From Planctomycetia bacterium (GTDB taxonomy: Bacteria; Planctomycetota; Phycisphaerae; Phycisphaerales; SM1A02): 5,465 bases of DNA. The stretch is from assembly GCA_005798965.1 (NCBI GenBank), contig SYIB01000275.1, positions 1-5,465 on the forward strand. The letters are read 5' to 3'. Shown here piece by piece: positions 1 through 5,373 of the stretch; within the stretch, counting starts at the first letter, position 1; each line of letters opens with the position of its first letter. The notes under the pieces are model-generated. The model was not told the DNA's origin. It saw only the letters and a program-made list of their open reading frames with translations, and ran no database searches. Position numbers and translations under genes: made by a program.

Positions 1-570
1 GCCGAGCGGCTCGAGCAGTCGCTCGCCCCCCGCTCGGAACATGGTGGCTACGACGGTGCACTCCTCCTGATCAGCCACGACCGTGCGCTGCTCGAGAAGA
101 CATGCGATCGGCTGATCGCCTTCGATGGCGAGGGCAATGTCGAGTTCTTCCAGGGCCGCTACTCCGAGTGGGAAGCCCGGCGTGCCGAACGCGCGAAGGA
201 GTCCGAGTCCCGTCGCCGTGCCGACGCCGAACGGGACCGCCGCAAGGCTGCGCAGGCTGCTGCTCCTGCGGCCCCTCAGTCAACGTCAATCACCCCTGCG
301 AAAGCCGCTGCGCCACCTGTGCAGCCTGCCAAGACCGTGCCCTCGACCAAGTCACCGGCACCCAAGGGTGCGCACTCCAAACTCTCGGATGACAAGCTCA
401 ACGCGGAGATTGCGAAGTCGACCGATCGCATGGAGGCCCTTGATGCCGAACTCGCCGATCCAGCCGTCTACCGCGACGGAGATAGGGTCAAGCGCCTGAA
501 CGGGGAACGCTCCTCGTTGCAGGCGCGGTTGTCGGAACTGGAAGACGAGTGGCTGCGCCGGGCGAGTTGA
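1..570 (+). CDS. Uup-like ABC-F family ATPase, C-terminal part (5' end outside window)
   Basis: This is the last 189 residues of an ABC-F protein, open from the left edge to TGA at 568-570. ABC-F proteins are soluble twin-ATPase factors that act on the ribosome or on DNA rather than in transport. Visible parts are the end of the second nucleotide-binding domain with its H-loop 'LLLISHDRALLEKTCDRL' (SHD at residues 25-27), followed by 'FDGEGNVEFFQGRYSEW' (about 41-57), the usual end of an Uup-type ATPase domain. Next comes a charged Arg/Glu stretch (58-82), a low-complexity Ala/Pro/Lys/Ser linker (83-124), and a Lys/Glu-rich coiled coil (127-187) matching the Uup C-terminal domain, including 'ELADPAVYRDGDRV'. 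The Walker A, signature and Walker B motifs lie off the window. The segment before the H-loop looks some six residues longer than usual. Assignment to ABC-F is firm. Uup rather than another subfamily rests on the C-terminal coiled coil. It converges on the anti-sigma gene with a 33-bp gap that shows no U-tract terminator. Confidence 0.9.
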   Translation, partial: AERLEQSLAPRSEHGGYDGALLLISHDRALLEKTCDRLIAFDGEGNVEFFQGRYSEWEARRAERAKESESRRRADAERDRRKAAQAAAPAAPQSTSITPAKAAAPPVQPAKTVPSTKSPAPKGAHSKLSDDKLNAEIAKSTDRMEALDAELADPAVYRDGDRVKRLNGERSSLQARLSELEDEWLRRAS

Positions 571-603
571 CGCCGCCGCGCCGCCATCACGGGCTCGTTG
601 CGG

Positions 604-1578
604 TCACTTCACCGGTCCCTCGTAGATCACGTCGCCGGTCGAGCTGTCGCGCAACTGGTAGCGCCAACCCTTCAGGTGCGGGATGTTCGGAAGGATGCGC
701 CCCGAGAGGGCTCCATGGGCCTTGATCCCCTTGGCCAGCACCTGCTCGGCGATCTCAGGCCCCGACGAAACAGCGATCAGGTCGAGGGAGCGAGTCGGGT
801 CCGCGCCCACCAACGCCACGAAGCCGTTTCCTGTCACGGGATCGATCCAAATCAACGCGCCGCCCGTGGCCTTGGGAGCTACGGCTGACATCGCCCCAGC
901 GAGCACTCCATCGCGCAGGAACGGCTCGATGGTCGGCCCGAGCAACGCCTTCAGGTCATCGCTCGACGATTGGGAAATGGCCAGCAGCGTGACCTGCTTG
1001 GCGTAACTGTCCTGGCGAACGAGCGCGTAGCCCGCCACCACGAGGCACGAGGCCAGCGCAATGCACGCGGCACGCAGCATGTAGCCATGTCCGCGAGCAC
1101 GATCCAGCATCGAACGCAGCCGCTCGAGCTCGGACTGTTCCGCGGCCTGCGTCACGCGCTCCAGCACATCGGCATCGCGCGAAGCAGCGACCGAGGCAAC
1201 TGGAACGATGGGTGCAGAAGCAACGGGAACCACCAGGGCCGTGGGGGCAACGATCGGGGTCACGGTCTGCGCAGGGCGCCGTGGCGCCACCGGCCGGCCG
1301 ATTGAGGCGATCGGGGCGAGTTCAGACTCGCTCTCCGTGACCGCATCGGCGATACGCGCCATGACCTTGTACTTGAGGCCAGCTTCGGGCTCCTCGTCGC
1401 ACAGGCCGATCGGGTCAAGCACTGCTGCATCCTGAATGGCCTGGAGTTCCGCGAGCAGCGTCGGCGATGCCTCGCGCAGGCCACGTTCGAATCGGGCCTG
1501 TTCGCTTGGCTCGAGCGCGCCAAGCGCATCCAGTTCAGCTAGTTCAAGAAGTTCATCGCGGGTTGGTGGCACGGTCAT
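604..1578 (-). CDS. RskA-like membrane-anchored anti-sigma factor
   Basis: A 324-residue protein expected to hold the upstream-encoded ECF sigma factor inactive at the cytoplasmic membrane. The N-terminal 'ELLELAELDALGALEPSEQARFERGL' region (about 8-34) is the typical start of RskA/anti-sigma-K proteins ('ALGAL..EE...F'). No His-X3-Cys-X2-Cys zinc motif is present, as in other RskA-type proteins. A Val/Ala/Pro-rich linker (about 88-133) with near-repeats of 'VPVAS' precedes a charged helix (136-162). A single membrane segment follows (about 166-187, 'MLRAACIALASCLVVAGYAL'). The outer domain (188-324) contains 'GGALIWIDPVTGNGFVAL' and ends '.GDVIYEGPVK', as in RskA C-terminal domains. I chose the ATG at 1578 because GGGAG at 1587-1591 lies 8 nt before it. 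The ATG at 1584 is only 2 nt from that site. An in-frame TTG at 1713 would overlap the sigma stop codon, but its extra 45 residues look non-coding. Predicted topology is N-terminus inside, C-terminus in the periplasm. Confidence 0.85.
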   Translation of the reverse strand: MTVPPTRDELLELAELDALGALEPSEQARFERGLREASPTLLAELQAIQDAAVLDPIGLCDEEPEAGLKYKVMARIADAVTESESELAPIASIGRPVAPRRPAQTVTPIVAPTALVVPVASAPIVPVASVAASRDADVLERVTQAAEQSELERLRSMLDRARGHGYMLRAACIALASCLVVAGYALVRQDSYAKQVTLLAISQSSSDDLKALLGPTIEPFLRDGVLAGAMSAVAPKATGGALIWIDPVTGNGFVALVGADPTRSLDLIAVSSGPEIAEQVLAKGIKAHGALSGRILPNIPHLKGWRYQLRDSSTGDVIYEGPVK

Positions 1579-1586
1579 GGACATAA

Positions 1587-1593
1587 CTCCCTC
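1587..1593 (-). promoter_or_regulatory. Shine-Dalgarno site deciding the anti-sigma start
   Basis: On the minus strand this reads GAGGGAG. It lies 8 nt before the ATG at 1578 and only 2 nt before the ATG at 1584, so it favours the downstream start codon. Confidence 0.55.
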
Positions 1594-1635
1594 GTGTGCG
1601 CCTTCATGGCACAGCACGCTTGTCCTCTTTGTTTC

Positions 1636-1700
1636 CGGCCGAGATCGGCCGCCCAACCCAGCTTTCTTCACCTGCCTATACGCAGGCCTGTTCCGGCAGG
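1636..1700 (-). repeat. Inverted repeats in the sigma to anti-sigma spacer
   Basis: The 131-bp spacer between the sigma stop and the anti-sigma start holds no convincing gene. It contains CGGCCGA (1636-1642) and TCGGCCG (1645-1651), which form a tight hairpin. A cluster at 1671-1700 has CCTGCC and GGCAGG at its outer ends, around a CAGGCCTG palindrome (1683-1690) that can also pair internally with CCTGC/GCAGG (1671-1675/1682-1686). The cluster lies about 10 nt past the sigma stop on the minus-strand transcript. No U-tract follows either structure, so this is not a classical terminator. It could reduce anti-sigma expression relative to sigma or protect a processed 3' end. The pairings are seen by eye; the function is inference. 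Confidence 0.4.
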
Positions 1701-1709
1701 AGGCATCAA

Positions 1710-2264
1710 TCAACCGATTGCGCGGTCAATTCCATATCGGTCGCGGAGCCGCTGCAGCCCCCTGCTGAGGGCACTCTTGACGGTGCCCAGCGGCAGGCCG
1801 GTCTGTTCCGAGACTTCCCGGAGGCTGTAGCCCTGCATGTAAACGCGCTCGATCACCACGCGCTGCTGCTCCGGAAGGTCGGCCAGGCGACGCCGCATGT
1901 CAGGCGACAAGTCACTCGGCACGGGCTCCTGCGATGACTCATCGCGGACTTCGTTGGCCATTTCAGGCGTGAGGCCAGCCATCGTTGGGCGCACCTTCTT
2001 GCGGCGCAAGCGGTCGATGAGGCAGCGGCGCGTGATCAGCATCACCCATGTCACCAACTTCGCGCGCTGGGGGTCGTACTTGTCGGCAGTGCGCCAGATC
2101 TGCACGAAGACATCCTGAGCCGCATCCTCGGCCTCGGCGCGTACACGCAGGGTGGCCAGGCAGCTCTTGTACACCAAGGCGCCAAATCGATCGTAGAGCT
2201 CCAAGACGGCCTTTTCGTCCGCCTGAGCAACGCGCTGCATGAGCAGCTGGTCAATGTCGGTCAT
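1710..2264 (-). CDS. ECF-type RNA polymerase sigma factor (SigK-like)
   Basis: A 184-residue sigma-70 family protein with only regions 2 and 4, the normal size for an extracytoplasmic-function sigma factor. Region 2 spans about 21-90: 'LYDRFGALVY', 'AEDAAQDVFVQIWRTADKYD' (core-binding and -10 recognition) and 'WVMLITRRCLIDRLRRKK'. A variable linker (91-122) leads to region 4 (about 124-177): 'LADLPEQQRVVIERVYMQGY' and the helix-turn-helix 'SLREVSEQTGLPLGTVKSAL', with 'SRGLQRLRDRYG' after it. The 'YDP.RAKLVTWVMLITRR' part resembles the SigK group, which pairs with RskA anti-sigma factors, and such a gene follows directly. The start at ATG 2264 is supported by AGGAAGAGGG at 2271-2280, with the AGAGGG core 6 nt from the ATG. 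Upstream in-frame sequence to 2501 is Arg/Gly-rich and overlaps inverted repeats, so I treat it as leader. It directs RNA polymerase to an unknown regulon, possibly including the divergent prepilin gene. I could not identify its promoter. Confidence 0.92.
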   Translation of the reverse strand: MTDIDQLLMQRVAQADEKAVLELYDRFGALVYKSCLATLRVRAEAEDAAQDVFVQIWRTADKYDPQRAKLVTWVMLITRRCLIDRLRRKKVRPTMAGLTPEMANEVRDESSQEPVPSDLSPDMRRRLADLPEQQRVVIERVYMQGYSLREVSEQTGLPLGTVKSALSRGLQRLRDRYGIDRAIG

Positions 2265-2270
2265 CTTTTT

Positions 2271-2280
2271 CCCTCTTCCT
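2271..2280 (-). promoter_or_regulatory. Strong Shine-Dalgarno site of the sigma gene
   Basis: On the minus strand this reads AGGAAGAGGG, and the AGAGGG core is separated by 6 nt from the ATG at 2264. It decides the start against a longer in-frame reading that runs to 2501. Confidence 0.7.
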
Positions 2281-2281
2281 A

Positions 2282-2342
2282 CCCGGACAGGCCGGGCACT
2301 ACCCACTTCAATCCACCGGAGGGGTGGATCCAACCTTGGATC
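2282..2342 (-). repeat. Structured leader of the sigma gene with overlapping inverted repeats
   Basis: Three inverted repeats lie just upstream of the sigma ribosome-binding site. CCCGG/CCGGG pairs at 2282-2286 and 2292-2296 around a 5-nt loop. ATCCACC (2311-2317) pairs with GGTGGAT (2323-2329) around a 5-nt loop. GATCCAA (2327-2333) pairs with TTGGATC (2336-2342) around 2 nt. The last two share bases 2327-2329, so as RNA hairpins they exclude each other. As DNA they form a palindromic block that could be an operator. Their place between the divergent sigma and prepilin genes suits regulation of either one. The arms are seen directly; their role is inference. Confidence 0.45.
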
Positions 2343-2517
2343 GCCGCGAGCGACGACCCTGACTCCGTGGCACCTCCCCCAACAGGCGGGGCGGCGTCTT
2401 TCTCCACTCGAGAGAGACGATGCCACCGCCACCCGCTCGCGCAAATACTTGGAGGAAAACTTTCGCGCTTTTGAGCAACCGTGGCATAGTCCCTTGATCA
2501 CGGAGGCGGCGAAGGGT
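2343..2517. other. Divergent intergenic region, no gene or clear promoter seen
   Basis: This is the remainder of the 278-bp space between the sigma start (2264) and the prepilin start (2543). It should contain the promoters for both directions. A locally AT-richer patch (about 2441-2490, including a GAAAACTTT stretch) stands out from the GC-rich surroundings and is the best place to look. I could not fit a -35/-10 pair with normal spacing on either strand. An 8-bp direct repeat, CCGTGGCA, occurs at 2365-2372 and 2479-2486. In-frame readings across the region have no recognisable protein character. Confidence 0.4.
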
Positions 2518-2539
2518 CGGCCAATAATGGCCGGAGGCC
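2518..2539 (+). promoter_or_regulatory. Prepilin ribosome-binding site within a possible hairpin switch
   Basis: GGAGG at 2533-2537 lies 5 nt before the ATG at 2543 and fixes the start codon. Just upstream, CGGCC (2518-2522) and GGCCG (2529-2533) can pair around AATAAT, leaving most of the site free. An alternative tight pairing of GGCC (2529-2532) with GGCC (2536-2539) would cover part of it. The ribosome-binding site is well supported; the switch is speculative. Confidence 0.6.
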
Positions 2540-2542
2540 CCT

Positions 2543-3337
2543 ATGCCAGCACCGTCCCTTGGACAGTCTGGGCCTTGCCGAACCCGTGGGTGCCGAGCCA
2601 TCGCTCGGTCCACGCGCGCGTTCACGTTGATCGAACTGCTGGTCACGATCGGCATCACCGCCATCCTGCTCGGCATGCTCATGCCTGCCGTGCGTGCCGC
2701 GCGTGAGCAGGCCTGTCGCATCGAGTGCAGCTCAAACCTGCACCAGATCGGCCTGGCCATGGCGATGTATGGGTCGTCCTACGAGGATCGACTTCCCGAG
2801 ACGGTCTACTCACGCGGACAGGGTCTGCCTTCAGAGATGATGTCGGCGAACGTGGTGATCGCTGATCCGCTGCCGCTCGGGCTGGGCACTGAACAGATCT
2901 TCGAGAACGAAGAGGGTTCGCGCTGGGATGGACTCGGCATTCTCGCTGGCCCGATGAACTATGTGCTGCCTCGCACGTTGTACTGCCCGAGCCATCACGG
3001 CGAGCATTCGTTTGAACGCTACGAACCAGCCTGGAACTCCAGCGGCCAGCAGAAGATCACCATCAACTACCAGTACTGCGGCGACATCGACCATGCCCGC
3101 GGCACGGTTCGCCGGCTCTGGATGAATCCTCGCGCGGCCATCGTCGCCGACGGCACGCGTGACGCCAACGACGTCAACCACGGTTGTGGCTGCTGCGCGC
3201 TCCATGCCGATGGCGCCACGAGCTGGTGGTACGACGAGCGCGCCAAGCTGGCCACGCCCCGGGATTCGTTGGTGATGGGCAACGATCAACTCTCCGACTG
3301 GTACGAAGAGTTCTGGGCCGACCTCTCGGCGCCCTGA
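2543..3337 (+). CDS. Prepilin-type N-terminal domain protein with H-X9-DG motif
   Basis: A 264-residue pseudopilin-like protein. A 26-residue basic leader ends 'ARSTRA', followed by 'FTLIELLVTIGITAILLGML' (27-46), the class III prepilin cleavage/methylation signal. F27 is the expected new N-terminus and E31 the conserved Glu at position 5. Ala instead of Gly at the cleavage site is common in planctomycete members. The helix continues as 'MPAVRAAREQACRIECSSNLHQIGLAM', typical of this family. The globular part contains 'LYCPSHHGEHSFERYE' (146-161). Near the C-terminus H213, then nine residues, then D223-G224, gives an exact H-X9-DG motif ('HGCGCCALHADG'). Such proteins are cleaved by a prepilin peptidase and anchored in the membrane or assembled into type II secretion or type IV pilus-like fibres. 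None of that machinery is encoded here, and the substrate is unknown. The Cys cluster C215, C217, C218 inside the motif is unusual. The start rests on GGAGG 5 nt upstream. Confidence 0.92.
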   Translation: MPAPSLGQSGPCRTRGCRAIARSTRAFTLIELLVTIGITAILLGMLMPAVRAAREQACRIECSSNLHQIGLAMAMYGSSYEDRLPETVYSRGQGLPSEMMSANVVIADPLPLGLGTEQIFENEEGSRWDGLGILAGPMNYVLPRTLYCPSHHGEHSFERYEPAWNSSGQQKITINYQYCGDIDHARGTVRRLWMNPRAAIVADGTRDANDVNHGCGCCALHADGATSWWYDERAKLATPRDSLVMGNDQLSDWYEEFWADLSAP

Positions 3338-3369
3338 GTTTCGCTCCCGACGCGCGGGACCAAGGCGCC
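3328..3369. terminator. Possible bidirectional terminator between convergent genes
   Basis: The prepilin (stop at 3335-3337) and EEP gene (stop at 3380-3382) converge with 42 bp between them. TCCCG (3345-3349) pairs with CGGGA (3355-3359) around ACGCG. This is nested inside two copies of the self-complementary GGCGCC (3328-3333 and 3364-3369), giving a symmetric structure over both transcript ends. No T-run follows on either strand, so it is at best a GC-rich, non-canonical terminator. Confidence 0.35.
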
Positions 3370-3379
3370 GTGTGCCCCC

Positions 3380-4306
3380 TCAGCGGCGCTCGCGCGAGCA
3401 CGACAGCGTGTTCAGCCGATGATGCCCCACCCCGGGGTCGTGCAGTTCACACCGTTCCACGCGCAGGCGATCGGCAACCAACGCAAGATCGATGTGCAGG
3501 ATCGGCGTCTCACGGGGCCAGCTGGCGCCCCAACCCTGCCCGACCAAGGACCATGCGTCACTGAAGCCTGGAAAGGCATCGTGCACGCTGGCGCTGCCGC
3601 GTGTGCAGTTGAAGTCACCAACGATCAGGTCGACCGTCCGCAGATCGACCGCTGCGCGGACCTGTGCGGCAAAGCGTGCGAGCGCCGCGTAGCGCGGACG
3701 GAGAGGATTGGACGGCTGGTCGATCGCCAGCACGCTGGTCGTGCCGGTGCCCGGTGCCTCGAAACGGAACAGGGTGGCAAAGCCATCATCGCCTTGGACC
3801 ACAGGCCGCGCTTCGATCACCCGCACCGGACCGGTGAGCAAGAATGTGCCAGCCTCGGCGCGTTCCTCACCATCATGCATCCAGATCGAGGCGTGCTCGG
3901 CGATGCGACCGGGATTCGAGATGATGATGACCTGGCCTGCCCAGGGAACGAGCGCCTGGGCACTCGCCCGAGCCTGCGCGCCCGGCCAGCGCGCGTTCCA
4001 GCAGACCAGGTGCAGCGCATCCGGTCCGTAAGCACGACTCGCCAGCGAGAACGAGCGCATCGTGGCGCCGGTTGCGATCACCAGCGACACGCTGCCGGTG
4101 ATCGACGCCCAGCGACGCAACGCGCCCGGTGCAAGCAGGCGCGCACACGGAACCCAGACCAATGCACTCACCAGCGCCACGGGCGCTGGGATCCACCAGA
4201 GCCACTGCGACCATCCCCAGCGATCGTTCACCGCGCAGCCCACCACCCACGCGACGCAGACCAACGCGGCACTCGCGCACGCCACGATGGCCAATCGACC
4301 CACCAT
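3380..4306 (-). CDS. Membrane-anchored endonuclease/exonuclease/phosphatase-fold protein with degenerate active site
   Basis: A 308-residue protein with two parts. The N-terminal 85 residues hold about three hydrophobic segments (about 4-24, 35-58 and 66-82). The rest resembles the EEP superfamily (DNase I, AP endonuclease and YafD-like proteins). Retained motifs are 'VCWNARWPG' (101-109, Asn104), 'VDLIVGDFNCTRG' (225-237, with D231 and N233), 'ILHIDLALVADRL' (269-281, D273), and a final 'GVGHHRL' (292-298) where the family has an SDH-type motif. The metal-binding Glu expected after the first strand ('..LQE') is replaced by 'IIISNPG', the mid-domain His region reads 'LAIDQPSNPLRPR', and the Asp of SDH appears as His295. 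It may be a pseudoenzyme or use an altered metal site. I chose ATG 4306, 2 bp past the upstream stop codon, because it implies translational coupling. A GTG at 4378 would overlap the upstream gene. The substrate is unknown. Confidence 0.75.
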   Translation of the reverse strand: MVGRLAIVACASAALVCVAWVVGCAVNDRWGWSQWLWWIPAPVALVSALVWVPCARLLAPGALRRWASITGSVSLVIATGATMRSFSLASRAYGPDALHLVCWNARWPGAQARASAQALVPWAGQVIIISNPGRIAEHASIWMHDGEERAEAGTFLLTGPVRVIEARPVVQGDDGFATLFRFEAPGTGTTSVLAIDQPSNPLRPRYAALARFAAQVRAAVDLRTVDLIVGDFNCTRGSASVHDAFPGFSDAWSLVGQGWGASWPRETPILHIDLALVADRLRVERCELHDPGVGHHRLNTLSCSRERR

Positions 4307-4308
4307 GA

Positions 4309-5301
4309 TCAGCCGCGGGTGGTGGCGCGTTGCGCGCGCACGGCGTCGACCAAGAGAGCATGCACCGTCGGATCGCACACGATGATGCCCTCGTTGGCCG
4401 TCAAGTCCTCACCAAGCGTGAAGTCCAGCGTGCGTCCATCAGCATCACTCGCGGCAGCACCGGCTTCGGTCGCGATCAGCACGCCCGCCGCGTGATCCCA
4501 GCCATGCTCGGCACGCGGAACGCTGCTCGGCACGCGGACGATGCAGTCACCGGCACCCAGCGCCACGAGGGCATACTTGAGCTGTGAGTCCACCGCCACG
4601 GTCTCCCATGGACGACCGAGTGATTCGACGACGGCGGCGGCACGCGCCGTCCGGCCACCCGGCTCGACACTGTTGAGCAACCGCAGACATCCCTGCATCG
4701 GGCCACGCTGTACTCGGCGCAGCGGTGCCAACGTGGCAGGGTCATGCATCCATGAACCCCCACCGCGCGTCGCGGCGATCAGCACCCCCGGCGGCTCGCC
4801 GATCCGAGCAAGATCCATGTCGGACACAAGCGTGGGCAGCCCGAGTACGCCGTGGGTAACGCCGTGCGCATCCACATGCGCAAGGCACACCGCGTAGTGA
4901 CGGCTGCTGCGGTAGCCCTTGGTGCCATCAATGGGATCAAGCGTCCAGAAGCCGGCGCGCGCATCAGGCGGTGCCTTCCACGCCAAGGCCTCGAGCGGAT
5001 CGCCGTCGAATCCCCCGACCGCTCCAGCGACCGCGGCGCTCGCCAGCGCACGCATGGCATCGGCATCGGGGCCTTCAAGGCTCGTCGGCGACTCCTCGCC
5101 CACGACACCCTCGAGCCCAAGCTCGCGACGCAGGACAATGGCCGCGGCCGCCTGGGCTGCCACATCGCCTGCCGTCACCGGCGAACCATCGGGCTTGATG
5201 CAAGGCACCCGGCCAAGAGGGTGCTGCGTGACGAGGGTGATGGCTCGCACGCTCGCGCTGACGGCGCGAAGGGCAGCTTCGAGAAGCGAAGAAGACGGCA
5301 T
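4309..5301 (-). CDS. 3'(2'),5'-bisphosphate nucleotidase, HAL2/CysQ type (inositol monophosphatase family)
   Basis: A 330-residue Mg-dependent, lithium-sensitive type phosphatase. The likely reaction is 3'-phosphoadenosine 5'-phosphate to AMP, which removes an inhibitor left by sulfate assimilation and sulfotransferases. Visible motifs are 'KPDGSPVTAGDVAAQA' (36-51, D46), 'VVGEES' (66-71, E69 and E70), 'FWTLDPIDGTKGYRSSRHYA' (118-137) with metal ligands in DPIDGT (122-127), 'VDSQLKYALVALG' (237-249), and 'WDHAAGVLIATEAGA' (268-282, D269). The 'FWTLDPIDGTKG' and 'DSQ.KY' signatures point to the HAL2 branch rather than to inositol monophosphatase proper. All catalytic residues appear present. 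The start is uncertain: ATG 5301 and ATG 5313 are both plausible and neither has a clear Shine-Dalgarno sequence. The former fits the usual family N-terminus best. It is the first gene of an operon with the EEP protein, so the pair may deal with nucleotide or nucleic-acid phosphoesters. PAP as substrate is inferred from the family. Confidence 0.9.
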   Translation of the reverse strand: MPSSSLLEAALRAVSASVRAITLVTQHPLGRVPCIKPDGSPVTAGDVAAQAAAAIVLRRELGLEGVVGEESPTSLEGPDADAMRALASAAVAGAVGGFDGDPLEALAWKAPPDARAGFWTLDPIDGTKGYRSSRHYAVCLAHVDAHGVTHGVLGLPTLVSDMDLARIGEPPGVLIAATRGGGSWMHDPATLAPLRRVQRGPMQGCLRLLNSVEPGGRTARAAAVVESLGRPWETVAVDSQLKYALVALGAGDCIVRVPSSVPRAEHGWDHAAGVLIATEAGAAASDADGRTLDFTLGEDLTANEGIIVCDPTVHALLVDAVRAQRATTRG

Positions 5302-5344
5302 CGGGCGGAGCATAGGTGGGTCGCCCGCGGACCCCTGCCGACTC

Positions 5345-5363
5345 GAGGCCCCGCAGGGGCTTC
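5345..5363 (+). repeat. GC-rich hairpin upstream of the nucleotidase gene
   Basis: GCCCC (5348-5352) and GGGGC (5356-5360) pair around GCA. In plus-strand RNA the stem extends to 8 bp through G5347-U5361, A5346-U5362 and G5345-C5363. In minus-strand RNA the wobble position becomes an A-C mismatch. The structure is therefore stronger for plus-strand transcripts, and TTCCTGTATT follows. It might block antisense transcription leaving the nucleotidase operon, or lie in that operon's leader. No long T-run is present. Confidence 0.4.
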
Positions 5364-5373
5364 CTGTATTAGT

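Noticed and set aside
571..603. Terminator between the ABC-F and anti-sigma genes
   Set aside because: The 33-bp convergent gap is rich in CGCCGCC but has no stem of useful length and no T-run.
1579..1713. 45-residue N-terminal extension of the anti-sigma factor from TTG 1713
   Set aside because: The extension lacks RskA similarity and covers inverted repeats, and a well-spaced Shine-Dalgarno site supports the start at 1578.
2482..2499. Sigma-54-like site TGGCATAGTCCCTTGAT upstream of the prepilin gene
   Set aside because: TGGCA matches the -24 half, but the TTG half is one base too far and followed by A rather than C, so the invariant GC at -12 is missing.
2471..2499. Sigma-70 promoter with TTGAGC as -35 for the prepilin gene
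   Set aside because: At 17-bp spacing the -10 would be TTGATC, a poor match. CATAGT is only 8 bp away from TTGAGC.
2265..2501. 79-residue N-terminal extension of the sigma factor
   Set aside because: ECF sigma factors of this group start close to 'MTDIDQLL'. The extension is Arg/Gly-rich, covers the leader inverted repeats, and the strong ribosome-binding site is at the short start.
3388..3399. 12-bp palindrome GCTCGCGCGAGC as an operator
   Set aside because: It lies in the coding end of the EEP gene and is readily explained by GC-rich Arg/Ser codons.
3419..4495. Long plus-strand open frame opposite the EEP and nucleotidase genes
   Set aside because: It is a GC-rich antisense shadow with Arg/His/Thr-rich composition and no family signature, while both minus-strand genes have clear motifs.
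5366..5371. TAATAC (minus strand) as -10 of the nucleotidase gene
   Set aside because: The hexamer is good, but no acceptable -35 lies 16-18 bp upstream, and the TTGTGT seen is only 11 bp away.
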